From contig NZ_CH672427.1 of NCBI RefSeq assembly GCF_000153205.1, positions 1,706,326 through 1,770,325 on the forward strand: a stretch of 64,000 bases of DNA, in the 5' to 3' direction. The stretch comes from Nitrococcus mobilis Nb-231 (lineage in GTDB: Bacteria > Pseudomonadota > Gammaproteobacteria > Nitrococcales > Nitrococcaceae). Of the stretch, positions 34,580 to 43,872 are shown in pieces (the stretch's first letter is position 1; each line of letters opens with the position of its first letter). The notes beneath the pieces are model-generated. The model had not been told where the DNA came from. It ran no database searches and saw only the letters and a list, made by a program, of their open reading frames with translations. A program made the position numbers and the translations under genes.

Positions 34580-36157
34580 TCAATAAGGCCCCATTCCAAT
34601 TCCAGTTGAAGGTCCAACTCCGGTTGAGGACCCATTTTCCCTCGAAAAACGTATTGTGATAGCCGCTATGAGGGCATTCTCATTGTATTCAATGAGCCCC
34701 GCCGTACCGTTCCGACTCTGGTGACGGTAACTAAGGCTAGCACTGGTGAGCTGGCCAAGGTCGCGAGTTAAGCCCAGTTGCATATACCAGAGATTGCCCT
34801 CCCCGTCTTGACGTAACGGCTGCATTTGCATCCAGCCTCCTGACGTTATGAATTGAGCATTTTCCCTAAGTCGCCAGGTCCAGCGCAAATTCACGCCTTG
34901 TTGGCGGGACTCCGCACCATCGCGCTCAACCGTTCGCCGTATAAAAGAATAAGCGAGGGTGGCCGAATGCTTCACTCCGGATAGCGTCACGGACGCGCGA
35001 GCGCGTGCCAACACAAAAATATCCTGAACGGCTTCCGGCCTCAATACCGCGATCTCGTCAATCGGTAGGCAGCTTGGATCCGACGGTGGACAATTCAATG
35101 AGAATATGGGCACCGTGCCAGCATCTGTTAAAATAACGTCTCGCAGAGTGGAAATGCTCTGATTGAAGCTTGCTTGCCATAATGTGGCTCGCCTTCGATA
35201 GCGCAAATTCAAACTACCCGTCTTACCGAAAAAACGTTCACCATAGCGGGCTGAAAGGCTAGCGCGTCGGTTCGGGACCCAGTCGAAACCGACATCCCAA
35301 AAAGGGCCATCAATCGTATTGCGGGTCGACTGGAAATCATTGTCTTGATAGCCGCCGGTTGCGGATACAGAAAAGTGTCGATTGAGCCGATAGCCAATAC
35401 TAGCGGAAGCCTCAGCGAAAGTGCCGGACTGAAACTGGCCGGTACCGCTACCAGTACCAGAGCCAGAACCAGAACGCTGTGTTTGGGTACGATTGGCATT
35501 TAAAGACCAGAAAACCGGACCGAAGGCATCACCGCTTTGTAGAATTCCGCTGAACTGGTTAATTTGGGTATTGGCTATGCTGCTATTATCGATGAAGATA
35601 CGATCATAACTGTAACGTAAAGTAGCATCGGCATACGATCCGAAATGATTAGTAAAATAAGGACTGACCGAGAGGCCGGTAACTGCGCTGAGATTATTAA
35701 AACCCGCCGTATTGTCGATGCCAATCGGTCCCGCCAGATTGGTTGCGAATTGCCGCCTGCGCGCTCGAGCATCGACGAATAAATGCTGCTTTAAAAGCTC
35801 TGCTCTGCCATCTGCAATAAGCAGATGAAAAAGCCGATCTTGGTAGCGCCCCGAACCGCCCGTGCTCGAATTGCTCGAGCCGCGCAAAGCAATTATCCCA
35901 TCCAAAGTATAAGAGAGATTCCCTTGAACGCGCGGCCCTTGACCGACGATATTCACCCCAGGACGGAACCGGGTTACCAAGGCTCCCACTTCGTCATCCC
36001 GGGTTAGGTTTACATTATCGGTAAGGATTTCACTAAGCGCGAAGCGGGGTGTTATCTCCCAATTCATCGCCGCACACACTGACCACGGCCCGCTGATTAC
36101 GGCTGCAAGCAGACCCAGCGCGGAAACCGCAAGGTGCCTCGAATCCCTTCCTGGCAT
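34580..36157 (-). CDS. XrtA-associated outer-membrane beta-barrel protein
   Basis: About 525 residues from ATG 36157 (MPGRDSRHLAVSALGLLAAV) with a signal peptide ending near VCAAM. The mature part consists of alternating strands typical of a large barrel (LSYTLDGIIALRG, ADATLRYSYDRIFIDN, RASLSARYGERFFGKTG, ASLSYRHQSRNGTAGL) and ends in a hydrophobic strand. It fits the PEP-CTERM system-associated outer membrane family TIGR03016. Near the middle is a Ser/Gly/Thr repeat (SGSGSGTGSGTG), probably a surface loop. It may form the outer-membrane pore for the polymer or for sorted proteins. It begins 12 bases after the tyrosine kinase stop. Confidence 0.85.
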   Translation of the reverse strand: MPGRDSRHLAVSALGLLAAVISGPWSVCAAMNWEITPRFALSEILTDNVNLTRDDEVGALVTRFRPGVNIVGQGPRVQGNLSYTLDGIIALRGSSNSSTGGSGRYQDRLFHLLIADGRAELLKQHLFVDARARRRQFATNLAGPIGIDNTAGFNNLSAVTGLSVSPYFTNHFGSYADATLRYSYDRIFIDNSSIANTQINQFSGILQSGDAFGPVFWSLNANRTQTQRSGSGSGTGSGTGQFQSGTFAEASASIGYRLNRHFSVSATGGYQDNDFQSTRNTIDGPFWDVGFDWVPNRRASLSARYGERFFGKTGSLNLRYRRRATLWQASFNQSISTLRDVILTDAGTVPIFSLNCPPSDPSCLPIDEIAVLRPEAVQDIFVLARARASVTLSGVKHSATLAYSFIRRTVERDGAESRQQGVNLRWTWRLRENAQFITSGGWMQMQPLRQDGEGNLWYMQLGLTRDLGQLTSASLSYRHQSRNGTAGLIEYNENALIAAITIRFSRENGSSTGVGPSTGIGMGPY

Positions 36158-36168
36158 AACGACGATTC

Positions 36169-37068
36169 TCAGCTCTTGTGGTAGTGACCATAGCCGTAGC
36201 CGTAGCCGTACCCGTAATCGATCCCCGGTACACGGCATGCCTTGTTTAGGAGGGTCATGACAACATCACAACGCTTGAGTTGCTCGAGCGCACCGCGTAC
36301 CGCCTCCTCGGGGACACGCTCCGCTTCGACCACCAGCACGACCTGCCCCATATGCGCGGCGAGCACGCTCGCCTCAGAGGTCGCCAGCAACGGCGGCGAG
36401 TCGAATAGCACGATTCGATCCGGATAACGCTCCGCCATCTCCGCAGTGAGCTGGGTCATTGCCTCGCTTGCGAGAAGCTCGGTGGAGCGCTTGTGATTGG
36501 CACCGGCCATCACGATGCTTAGATTCGGGATGCTGGTTCTGACAATGGCGTCAGCGAGATCGATATCCTCACCACCCAGAACATCGAGCAAACCGACTTC
36601 TGCACGAATGCCGAGATACCTGGGGATCGCGGGACGCGCGACGTCAGCATCGACCAGCAAAACGGTGCGGTCTACCTCTTGGGCGATGCTAAGTGCTAAG
36701 TTAATGGTACAAAAACTCTTTCCTTCCCGAGGCAAGGCGCTGGTGATCATCACGAGGTTGCCCGAACGAACACAATCCGCTCGGGTACCGAAGGCATTAT
36801 TGATGATCGGGCGCTTTACCATCCGGAACTCCTCGGCCAAGGGGCTGCGGCTGTCCTCGGGAGTAAGCAAACCCTGACTCTTCATATGCCCGACATCCAG
36901 CACATGGAAAGCAGATCCTTCGGGCAACTCCGGCAGCGTAAGCGGCGCTATCGACTGCGCCGATTCAGCGCGTTGCTCATCTTCTGCATTACCGCGGTCA
37001 GGGAGCTGTGCTCGCGCGCTTTGCCGAGAGCGCCCGGATTTCTTCAATGCCTTCTCAATGGTATTCAT
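36169..37068 (-). CDS. Exopolysaccharide tyrosine autokinase, PEP-CTERM locus type
   Basis: A 299-residue BY-kinase: Walker A at ITSALPREGKSFCTINLALS, Walker A' at VLLVDADVARPAIPRY and Walker B at RIVLFDSPPLLATSE. The C-terminus is a Tyr-Gly run (DYGYGYGYGYGHYHKS) that would serve as the autophosphorylation cluster. It has no membrane segment and works with the chain-length protein encoded next to it (37090-38646). The DNA for the tail consists of repeats of a 6-base unit (GCTACG/GGTACG type), so tyrosine number could change by slippage. The phosphatase is probably the LMW-PTP at 16066. Matches TIGR03018-type proteins by memory. Confidence 0.92.
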   Translation of the reverse strand: MNTIEKALKKSGRSRQSARAQLPDRGNAEDEQRAESAQSIAPLTLPELPEGSAFHVLDVGHMKSQGLLTPEDSRSPLAEEFRMVKRPIINNAFGTRADCVRSGNLVMITSALPREGKSFCTINLALSIAQEVDRTVLLVDADVARPAIPRYLGIRAEVGLLDVLGGEDIDLADAIVRTSIPNLSIVMAGANHKRSTELLASEAMTQLTAEMAERYPDRIVLFDSPPLLATSEASVLAAHMGQVVLVVEAERVPEEAVRGALEQLKRCDVVMTLLNKACRVPGIDYGYGYGYGYGHYHKS

Positions 37069-37089
37069 GTCGCCCTCTCGAGGAATCCC

Positions 37090-38646
37090 TTACCCGATCA
37101 GATAAAACGTAGTCAACGAACCGAATGCAACCAGCAGCGTTCCTGAAGCCAGGGCATAGGCGGTAAGACCTACTCGGCGCGCACGCAGCATCTGCGGCGT
37201 TTCGCTAAGTGAGATTGCACCGAGAAATGGCCGATCGCTTACGCGCTCCAGCGTTTGCCGCGACATGATCATCGGGCGCAATTGTCCGAATAGGAAAGCA
37301 GCTCCCACGCCGACGCCAAGCGCCGCTAGGAACACGCCGGAGGACAACAACGCCCTATTGGGACCGGCGGGAGTCGATGGAACATGCGGTGGATCCACCA
37401 CACGAAAATCGACCGTTTTAGTGTTGCTTTCGATGTCGCCGGACAGCGTCGCTTTTTGACGGCTCTCAAGGAGTTTTTGATAATTCCCCTGTACCACGTT
37501 GTAGTCACGTGTCAAAGCCTTGTATTGAACCTGCACCGCCGGGATCGTGTCGACAGCAGCCTTAAGCTTTTCATAACGCTGCTGATATTCATTTACCCGA
37601 GCTTGGAGCGAAGCGACTTCGCTCTCGGCTTCAGCCAACGCGAATTGCAGTTGCTGGAGATAACTGTCCTCATTGCCTACACTGCCACCATTCACACTGC
37701 CGCTCGGTGCATTCCGTCTTCTTGGTTCGCGCCGGCGTTGCGCTTTCAGCTCGGCCAACACTCGCTCGGTTGCAACAACATCGGGATGCTGCGCGGTGTA
37801 GCGCAGCCGTAGCTGATCCAGGTTTTGCACCAGTGTTGCAATGCGCGAGTCCAGCTCGGTCGGCGAGGAGCCACCCATGCCCGTATCGGGAATGGGGGTA
37901 CCCAGCAGCACAGGCTCCGTTCCTTGTAGTCGGCCTTCGTAGCTATCGCGGCGACGCACGGCCTCCTCGAGCTCGAGTTTGGCTTGCTGGAGTTGCTCAT
38001 GAGCCTGTTGGAGCTGCCCATAATAATCGCTCTCATTCTGGCCGGGGATCATCCCAGAGTGCTCGCGCTTGAACTTTGCGATTCGATCTTCCATCTCATG
38101 GAGTTTCTGTCGATAGACGCTGACCTGCTGATCGATGAACTGACGCGAGGTGCTGAGATCTTTGCGCGTCGACCCCAGACTGCTCTCCACGAACATATTC
38201 AGCGCGGCTTGGACGACCTTTTGGGCAAGCTGCGGTTTTGGACTTTGATAAGACAACGAATAAAGATTGGAACGCCCTGCGCTGGTTAATTTGATATCGG
38301 CAGATAGGCCATTGATTACTTTTTCTAAGGCCGCCGGTGTCTTTGCCGAAAGGTCGAGATCGGCGCGTCGCGCCACCTCTTCCAGATTCGGCCGGCTGAA
38401 TAGCGTACGGGTCATCATGTCCAGCTGCTGAGCAACTTGCGGACGGACGGCAAGGTCTTTGAGCAGCGGAGCGAGCAATGACTGGGTATCGACATAAACG
38501 CGCGCCGAGGCCTCAAATTGATCGGGCAGCTCATAGACCCAGGCCCAACCAAGCACGGCAACAATCCACGCAGCCGCCAGGCTGTACCAGCGATAGCGCC
38601 AAGTCGCCCGTATGTATTCCATTATCTGGGCAAAGATCTGATCCAT
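37090..38646 (-). CDS. XrtA-system polysaccharide chain-length determinant (Wzz-like)
   Basis: A 518-residue inner-membrane protein. TM1 is at about residues 18-36 (WYSLAAAWIVAVLGWAWVY) and two C-terminal hydrophobic segments are present (ALLSSGVFLAALGVGVGAAF; TAYALASGTLLVAFGSLTTF). The periplasmic middle is a long coiled coil (YRQKLHEMEDRIAKFKREHS; QLQQAKLELEEAVRRRDSYE). Length and layout fit TIGR03007. It sets polymer length together with the autokinase that follows 21 bases later. The GNVR-like TKTVDFRVVDPPHVPSTPAG precedes the C-terminal TM. Confidence 0.9.
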   Translation of the reverse strand: MDQIFAQIMEYIRATWRYRWYSLAAAWIVAVLGWAWVYELPDQFEASARVYVDTQSLLAPLLKDLAVRPQVAQQLDMMTRTLFSRPNLEEVARRADLDLSAKTPAALEKVINGLSADIKLTSAGRSNLYSLSYQSPKPQLAQKVVQAALNMFVESSLGSTRKDLSTSRQFIDQQVSVYRQKLHEMEDRIAKFKREHSGMIPGQNESDYYGQLQQAHEQLQQAKLELEEAVRRRDSYEGRLQGTEPVLLGTPIPDTGMGGSSPTELDSRIATLVQNLDQLRLRYTAQHPDVVATERVLAELKAQRRREPRRRNAPSGSVNGGSVGNEDSYLQQLQFALAEAESEVASLQARVNEYQQRYEKLKAAVDTIPAVQVQYKALTRDYNVVQGNYQKLLESRQKATLSGDIESNTKTVDFRVVDPPHVPSTPAGPNRALLSSGVFLAALGVGVGAAFLFGQLRPMIMSRQTLERVSDRPFLGAISLSETPQMLRARRVGLTAYALASGTLLVAFGSLTTFYLIG

Positions 38647-38718
38647 AACCTCTTACGCTTTAAGATGCACGCTGTGGATACAATGTGGATTGCTTAGAGC
38701 TTGCTATATAACACGTCA

Positions 38719-39342
38719 CTATAGAAGCGATTCCGGTATGATGAGCACATCACCGGGCAGCACCTCGACATTGGCTGAAATATCCCCCCCCCTAAGCAGG
38801 TCGTTCAGACGAACCGCGTATTGTTTGCGCTGGCCATTAACAGAACGAATGATGCTCGCATCATTGCCGTTGGCGAATTCGGTCAGACCGCCAACGGCAA
38901 TCATGACGTCCATGACCGTCATACCTTTACTAAACTGCAAAGCTTGCGGCTCGGCCGCCTCACCCACCACCCGGATTTGACGACTGTAGGGGCCGACGAA
39001 CCCTGACAAGATCACGGTAACCACCGGCTGTTTGATATAGCGAGAGAGCGCCTTCTCAAGATCACGGGCGAGTTCGACCGAGGTCTTACCGGTGGCAGGC
39101 ACGTCTTCCACAAGCGGTGTATTGATGCGCCCATCTGGTGGAACCACGATCGAGGCGGACACCTCGGGGTTACCCCAGACGACGATCTCCATCGAGTCAC
39201 CTGGACCGATGATGTAGTGATCCGGCGCTCTCTCGGTGAGGGTCGTCGGCGCCGGCGGATAGCTCAAACCGCAGCCCGACGAGATCATCACCGTTAGAAC
39301 AACTGCCAGGCAAGCCATGGCAGCCCAACTTATCCTTAGCAT
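38719..39342 (-). CDS. XrtA-system polysaccharide export lipoprotein (Wza-like)
   Basis: From ATG 39342 (MLRISWAAMACLAVVLTVMI) 207 residues with a lipoprotein signal ending ISSGC, so Cys would be lipidated. The Poly_export domain reads YIIGPGDSMEIVVWGNPEVS, and a SLBB-type repeat follows (IRVVGEAAEPQALQFSKGMT). It is short compared with Wza, as usual for the exosortase-associated family TIGR03027. It is the first gene of the core transport group; the about 296 bases upstream up to PrsT likely hold its promoter. The longer frame from 39396 adds a hydrophilic stretch before the signal peptide and is not preferred. Confidence 0.9.
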   Translation of the reverse strand: MLRISWAAMACLAVVLTVMISSGCGLSYPPAPTTLTERAPDHYIIGPGDSMEIVVWGNPEVSASIVVPPDGRINTPLVEDVPATGKTSVELARDLEKALSRYIKQPVVTVILSGFVGPYSRQIRVVGEAAEPQALQFSKGMTVMDVMIAVGGLTEFANGNDASIIRSVNGQRKQYAVRLNDLLRGGDISANVEVLPGDVLIIPESLL

Positions 39343-39638
39343 GGCGAATCCCCCGTTCCATTTTCGCCCGGCTGATAACACCCGGTTACCTGTCATGCCT
39401 GAAAGTACGAATCACCGCTCTTTTATGATAGAGAGACGGGCCAATACGCCCGATTGCGTCGAACTGAGCGCTCCAGGGTAAAAAAACGACTGTCGCGATT
39501 ACTATATTATCGAATACTACAGTACAAGCTTGAGCGCAGCCCCATATACAAACCCGCCACGCATGCGCCGCCGCATCCTATGCGGTGGCAGATCCGCAAC
39601 GCAGTATGTAAGTAAGTAATAGCTTTGACATCATTGGC
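39343..39638. other. Intergenic region before the export operon
   Basis: Between the prsT stop and the export gene start. An A+T-rich stretch (about 39480-39530, with TATTATCGAATACTACAGTAC) could hold a promoter for the downstream minus-strand operon. A GC-rich inverted repeat near 39560-39600 (CGCCGCATCC TATGCGG) may be the prsT terminator region. I found no sigma54 consensus here. Confidence 0.35.
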
Positions 39639-42446
39639 TTACAACTTTTCCAGCAGAGCTTGGGCCGCATTTTTCTCCGGAAAACTCTTGTCCTTAGCCA
39701 ACAAATCCTTTAACTCCTCTCGAGCCGCCGATTGCCGGCCGGCGCGCGCCAGTGCGGCAGCATAATGGTACTGGACCGTAAGCGAATCCCCTAGCCGCTC
39801 TTTCGCTGACTCCAATAACGGCAAGCCTTGCTCGACCTGCCCGTCCTCGACCAACATCCAGCCCAAGGTATCTTGTAGAGCGGGGTTCTTCGGTTGCAGA
39901 CGATTCGCCTCCCGGGCGAGCTTCATCGCCTGCTCGGGATCGTCCAGCCAGCGTGCCAAGGCGAGGTTATTCAGAACTAGAGCATCACGCGGATGATCCT
40001 GAATGACTTTCTCGTATATTTCGCCCGCTGCCTTATTACGGCCCATCGCCAGGTAGCGATCACCGAGCGCGCGCGCCATCTGCAGATCGCCGGGGTGCGT
40101 TTTCAGCCACGCGGCAAGTATCGTCACGCTCGCCTCCCGCTTACCTGTCGCCCACTGCAGGCTTGCCAACATGCGCATCACTGCCCGAGATTCGGGATGC
40201 GCCTTTGCGGCTGAGAGCAGAGTGTCGATAGCCTGAGGAAGCTTGTCCTGCAGTACACGAACCTGCGCCTCCAACAACTGACCCACCGGACTCTTCGGGT
40301 GTTGTTGCTCGATCTCGTGTACAAGTTTCAGTGCGCGGCTAAAGTTTTTTGCCTGAGCCTCCAGCAGCAGCAAGGTGACTTTTGCACCCACATGATGTGG
40401 GCTGAGCTCGAGCGCCTCGGTTAATGCCTCGCGCGCCCCATCTATATCGTTTAACTGCCTTCGTGCGCGCGCAAGCTGAAGACGGGCTAGCATAAACTTA
40501 GGGTGGGCGGCAATCAGTTCCTGATACGTATCAGCCGCCGCCCGATGCTCTCCTTCGGCCAGCAGCGACGCGCCACGCATATAGAGCAGTCCTACATGCT
40601 CCGGATTGGTCTCCAGCGCTTTTTGGATAGCTTGCAGCGCTTTTCGCGTTTTTCCTTGAGCAAGCAGTTCCCTAGCGTACAGCCCTGCCGCGATCGCGGA
40701 CTCAGGGTTGTCCTCCGCGGCTCTCTCGAGCCAGCTCAAAGCGCCAGCACGGTCGTCGGATCGCCTCGCCAAGCCGGAAAGCGCCAGTTCGGTTCGCAGA
40801 TTACCGGGGTGGGCATCCAAAATGGCCTGGTAATGTTTTTTAGCGGCAGCGAAATCCCGCTTCTGAATAGCCAGCACGGCCAACCCGTGATGTCCGCCGA
40901 TACTGTCGGGATCCTTCTTGACCGCAGCGGTGAAAGCCTGGAGGGCTGTGTCACTCTTCTTTTGCAGTAGAAACACCAAGCCGCGCAGCACTTCGGGGAT
41001 GGCGCTCTCCGGAAGTTTCTCCTGTAGACGATCGATCGCCGGCAGCGCCTGGTCCAATTGACGCTTGGCAATGAGTGTGCGGATGAGCGCGACGTCGGCG
41101 CGACTGTCTTTTTTGTCGAGCTGCGAGGCCACATCCAGCTCTTCGATCGCTTGCCGCGCATCCCCACTCTCCAGCAGCACACTGGCCAGCGCCATGCGAA
41201 ACGCCGCTTTGTCAGGTGCCCGCGCCACCGCTTGCTCGAAATAATGCCGACCGGTGGCGCTGTCGCCTGCCGACAGGGCAGCCTGCCCGATAGCCGCCAG
41301 CACTTTCGGATCTTCAATGTCCACGCCCTGCAGCTCTCGCAGGGTCTGGACGGCCGCGTCATCACCACCCGCCTGGGCCTGGCTAAGCGCTAATAACACC
41401 TTTACACGGACAGAGTCGGGATACTTCTGCAGAAACCGGGAAAAGCGTTGAATCGCCTGCTCATAGTTGTGCTGCGCATAGTTGGTCAAGCCAAGCCACA
41501 GAATGGCTGGATCGAAGTCGGGGTTCGCCCTCAGCGCATCTTGATAGGCGAGGGCCGCGTCGTTGAAACGCCCCTGGCGGAATCGCAAGAAGCCAAGTAG
41601 ATGATTCGCCTGTACAGAAGTAGGTGCCAGCTTGCGCAACGCCTCGATATCCGCCTCGGCGGCATCGAGCTGATTCTCGATCAACTCGATTTGGGCTCGC
41701 CCCAACAAAGCGCCCGGTTGGTTGGGCGAGAGCTCCAAAGCTTTATCGAAGGCATCGAGCGCGGCCTTATTCTGCTGCGCAGCCGCTTCGATCCGACCGA
41801 GCATGATCCAGCTCTGGGCATGCTTCGGGTGTTGCTGCAAGAGGCGTTTGACGCGCGCCCTCGCCTGGTCGATCCGGTCTTGCAACACATCGCAGCGGAC
41901 CAGCCCCAGGTCGGCCGATAAATTATCCGCATCCAACTTGGATGCCTGCTGGTAGTCGGCGCACGCAAGCTCAATTTTACCTAGCGCCTGCCCGGCATCC
42001 CCTTTGACAATCAAAGCCTCAGCGTGGCGGGCGGGATCCGATTGCCGAGACGGTTGGAGCGCATCGAGCACATCCTGGTAACGCCCTTGTATGAGCATTG
42101 CTTTAGCAAGTTCCAGAGCGATCTCCCCCTCGTCCACACCGAGTGAAATCGCCCGGCGCAGCTCTTTTTCCGCCGCCCGTCCCTGCCCGCTCTCCACATA
42201 GACTTTGCCCAGTAAGAGCCTTGCCTTGGCATTATCAGGGCTTTGTTGAAGCGCATTCTTCAGCTCGATGACGGCCGCATTGAGCTTGTCCTGATCACGG
42301 TACTCAATCGCGTTCTGAATGTGCTCTTCGGGCGACTGTGAGCCAAGCTGGTCACAAGCCGTCAGCGGCAGAATCAACCCTAGAACCAAGATCACGGCAA
42401 CCCCGATAGATGGGTGAGTGCCTTTCGCCTTCCGGATTCGAAGCAT
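39639..42446 (-). CDS. prsT: PrsT: XrtA/PEP-CTERM system TPR-repeat lipoprotein
   Basis: A 935-residue protein with an N-terminal lipoprotein signal (VILVLGLILPLTAC). It consists almost wholly of about 20-25 TPR units (for example AKARLLLGKVYVESGQGRAA, ALLGRAQIELIENQLDAAEA, NPALQDTLGWMLVEDGQVEQ). Length and repeat content match the PEP-CTERM TPR family TIGR02917 (prsT). It probably acts as a periplasmic scaffold for the export and sorting machinery. The gene begins 58 bases after prsR. A repeated LxxLP-type pattern is normal for the family. Confidence 0.9.
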   Translation of the reverse strand: MLRIRKAKGTHPSIGVAVILVLGLILPLTACDQLGSQSPEEHIQNAIEYRDQDKLNAAVIELKNALQQSPDNAKARLLLGKVYVESGQGRAAEKELRRAISLGVDEGEIALELAKAMLIQGRYQDVLDALQPSRQSDPARHAEALIVKGDAGQALGKIELACADYQQASKLDADNLSADLGLVRCDVLQDRIDQARARVKRLLQQHPKHAQSWIMLGRIEAAAQQNKAALDAFDKALELSPNQPGALLGRAQIELIENQLDAAEADIEALRKLAPTSVQANHLLGFLRFRQGRFNDAALAYQDALRANPDFDPAILWLGLTNYAQHNYEQAIQRFSRFLQKYPDSVRVKVLLALSQAQAGGDDAAVQTLRELQGVDIEDPKVLAAIGQAALSAGDSATGRHYFEQAVARAPDKAAFRMALASVLLESGDARQAIEELDVASQLDKKDSRADVALIRTLIAKRQLDQALPAIDRLQEKLPESAIPEVLRGLVFLLQKKSDTALQAFTAAVKKDPDSIGGHHGLAVLAIQKRDFAAAKKHYQAILDAHPGNLRTELALSGLARRSDDRAGALSWLERAAEDNPESAIAAGLYARELLAQGKTRKALQAIQKALETNPEHVGLLYMRGASLLAEGEHRAAADTYQELIAAHPKFMLARLQLARARRQLNDIDGAREALTEALELSPHHVGAKVTLLLLEAQAKNFSRALKLVHEIEQQHPKSPVGQLLEAQVRVLQDKLPQAIDTLLSAAKAHPESRAVMRMLASLQWATGKREASVTILAAWLKTHPGDLQMARALGDRYLAMGRNKAAGEIYEKVIQDHPRDALVLNNLALARWLDDPEQAMKLAREANRLQPKNPALQDTLGWMLVEDGQVEQGLPLLESAKERLGDSLTVQYHYAAALARAGRQSAAREELKDLLAKDKSFPEKNAAQALLEKL

Positions 42447-42504
42447 TCCATTCTCCCCCGCCCGGTGTGACCCGGCTTTGGTGCCCTATCCCTTGCATTC
42501 CTCT

Positions 42505-43872
42505 TTAATCCACCGCCACGGTGCCTTTAAGGCCGTATTTGCTGAGCAATGAGTACAGCGTGGGTCGGCTGATACCAAGCAATTCGGCGGCTCGCGCGAG
42601 GTTGCCGTTGGCTTGACCGAGCGCTCGTGACACCGTACGCTGTTCGACTTGTTCCCGCGCTTCGCGCAGCCTCAACGAAGAGATTTCAGTTTCGCTGCAA
42701 GGCAAAGCCAGGTCGGCGGCCATTATACTGTTATACTCGGCCATGATAACGGCGCGGCGCAAAATATTCTCAAGCTCACGTACGTTTCCGGGCCATTCGT
42801 ACGCCTCAATCGCCGCCAGTGCATCGGGTGAGAAGCCTCTAAGACTCCGCCGATCCCGCTCGGCATACTTACGCAAAAAAGCATGCGCCAGCAGCGTCGC
42901 ATCCCCATCGCGCTCCCGTAAAGGCGGAATGGCGACAGTGATCTCGCTGAGTCGATAATAGAGATCCTCGCGAAACTCACCTTCCTCCAACATGGTCTTG
43001 AGATCACGGTTGGTGGCGCACACGACGCGGACATCAACCGGTATCTCACCTCGCCCTCCCAGCCGTTCGATCACCCGTTCCTGCAGAAAGCGCAACAACT
43101 TGGCCTGTAGCGCGAGGGGCAAATCACCGATTTCATCCAGGAATAGAGTGCCGCGATTGGCGTATTCGATCTTACCTTCGGTTTGGCGATTGGCCCCGGT
43201 AAATGCACCGCGCTCGTAGCCGAACAGCTCACTTTCCAGCAGCGTATCGGGAATGGAGGCGCAGTTGATGGCAACGAAGCGCTCGGCCTGCCGAGGGCTG
43301 AGCCGATGTAGAGCGCGAGCCAGAACCTCCTTACCGGTCCCGCTCTCTCCCATGAGCAGCACCGTGGCATTGACCGGTGCAACTCGCTCGATCATACGAC
43401 AGACCTGCAGCATCTGTGGCGAAGTAGCCACGATGCCCTCGAGCGGGCTCCGCGGTGCCTCAATCAGACGACGGTGTTCCTGCTGCAGCTCATAGAGGTT
43501 CTTGGCCCGATCGACGATTAGACGCAGCACATCCGCATCCACCGGTTTTTGATAGAAATCGTAGGCCCCTGCCGCCACCGCCCGCAGCGCCGTCTCGCGT
43601 TCGTCGTGACCAGTGACGACGATAACCTTCGTATGCCGCGAGCGAACCAGGATTTCCTCCAATGCCCGCAAGCCTTCCGAGGCATTCGCGGCATCCGGCG
43701 GCAAACCGAGATCGAGCAACACGACCGGGGGCTCGTGGAGGTCAACGATTCGCAGGGCTTCCTGTCGAGTCGAGGCCATCAATACATGATACTCACGAAA
43801 GCACCATTTGAGCTGGCGTTGCAGACCGGGGTCATCCTCGACGATCAATAGCTTCGGATGCGACTTAGCCAC
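42505..43872 (-). CDS. prsR: PrsR: sigma54-dependent response regulator of the PEP-CTERM system
   Basis: From GTG 43872 (VAKSHPKLLIVEDDPG) about 455 residues. The receiver domain (1-120) has the acceptor Asp at about 54 (VVLLDLGLPP) and Lys at about 109 (FYQKPVD). The AAA+ domain shows Walker A MGESGTGKE (about 174-182), the sigma54-contacting loop ERGAFTGA (about 220-227) and GTLFLDEIGDLPLALQAKLL. A Fis-type HTH ends the protein (GNLARAAELLGISRPTLYSL). The start overlaps the prsK stop by 8 bases. The intact GAFTGA loop says it activates sigma54 promoters; three candidates are present in this window (13802, 49667, 59236). Confidence 0.95.
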   Translation of the reverse strand: MAKSHPKLLIVEDDPGLQRQLKWCFREYHVLMASTRQEALRIVDLHEPPVVLLDLGLPPDAANASEGLRALEEILVRSRHTKVIVVTGHDERETALRAVAAGAYDFYQKPVDADVLRLIVDRAKNLYELQQEHRRLIEAPRSPLEGIVATSPQMLQVCRMIERVAPVNATVLLMGESGTGKEVLARALHRLSPRQAERFVAINCASIPDTLLESELFGYERGAFTGANRQTEGKIEYANRGTLFLDEIGDLPLALQAKLLRFLQERVIERLGGRGEIPVDVRVVCATNRDLKTMLEEGEFREDLYYRLSEITVAIPPLRERDGDATLLAHAFLRKYAERDRRSLRGFSPDALAAIEAYEWPGNVRELENILRRAVIMAEYNSIMAADLALPCSETEISSLRLREAREQVEQRTVSRALGQANGNLARAAELLGISRPTLYSLLSKYGLKGTVAVD

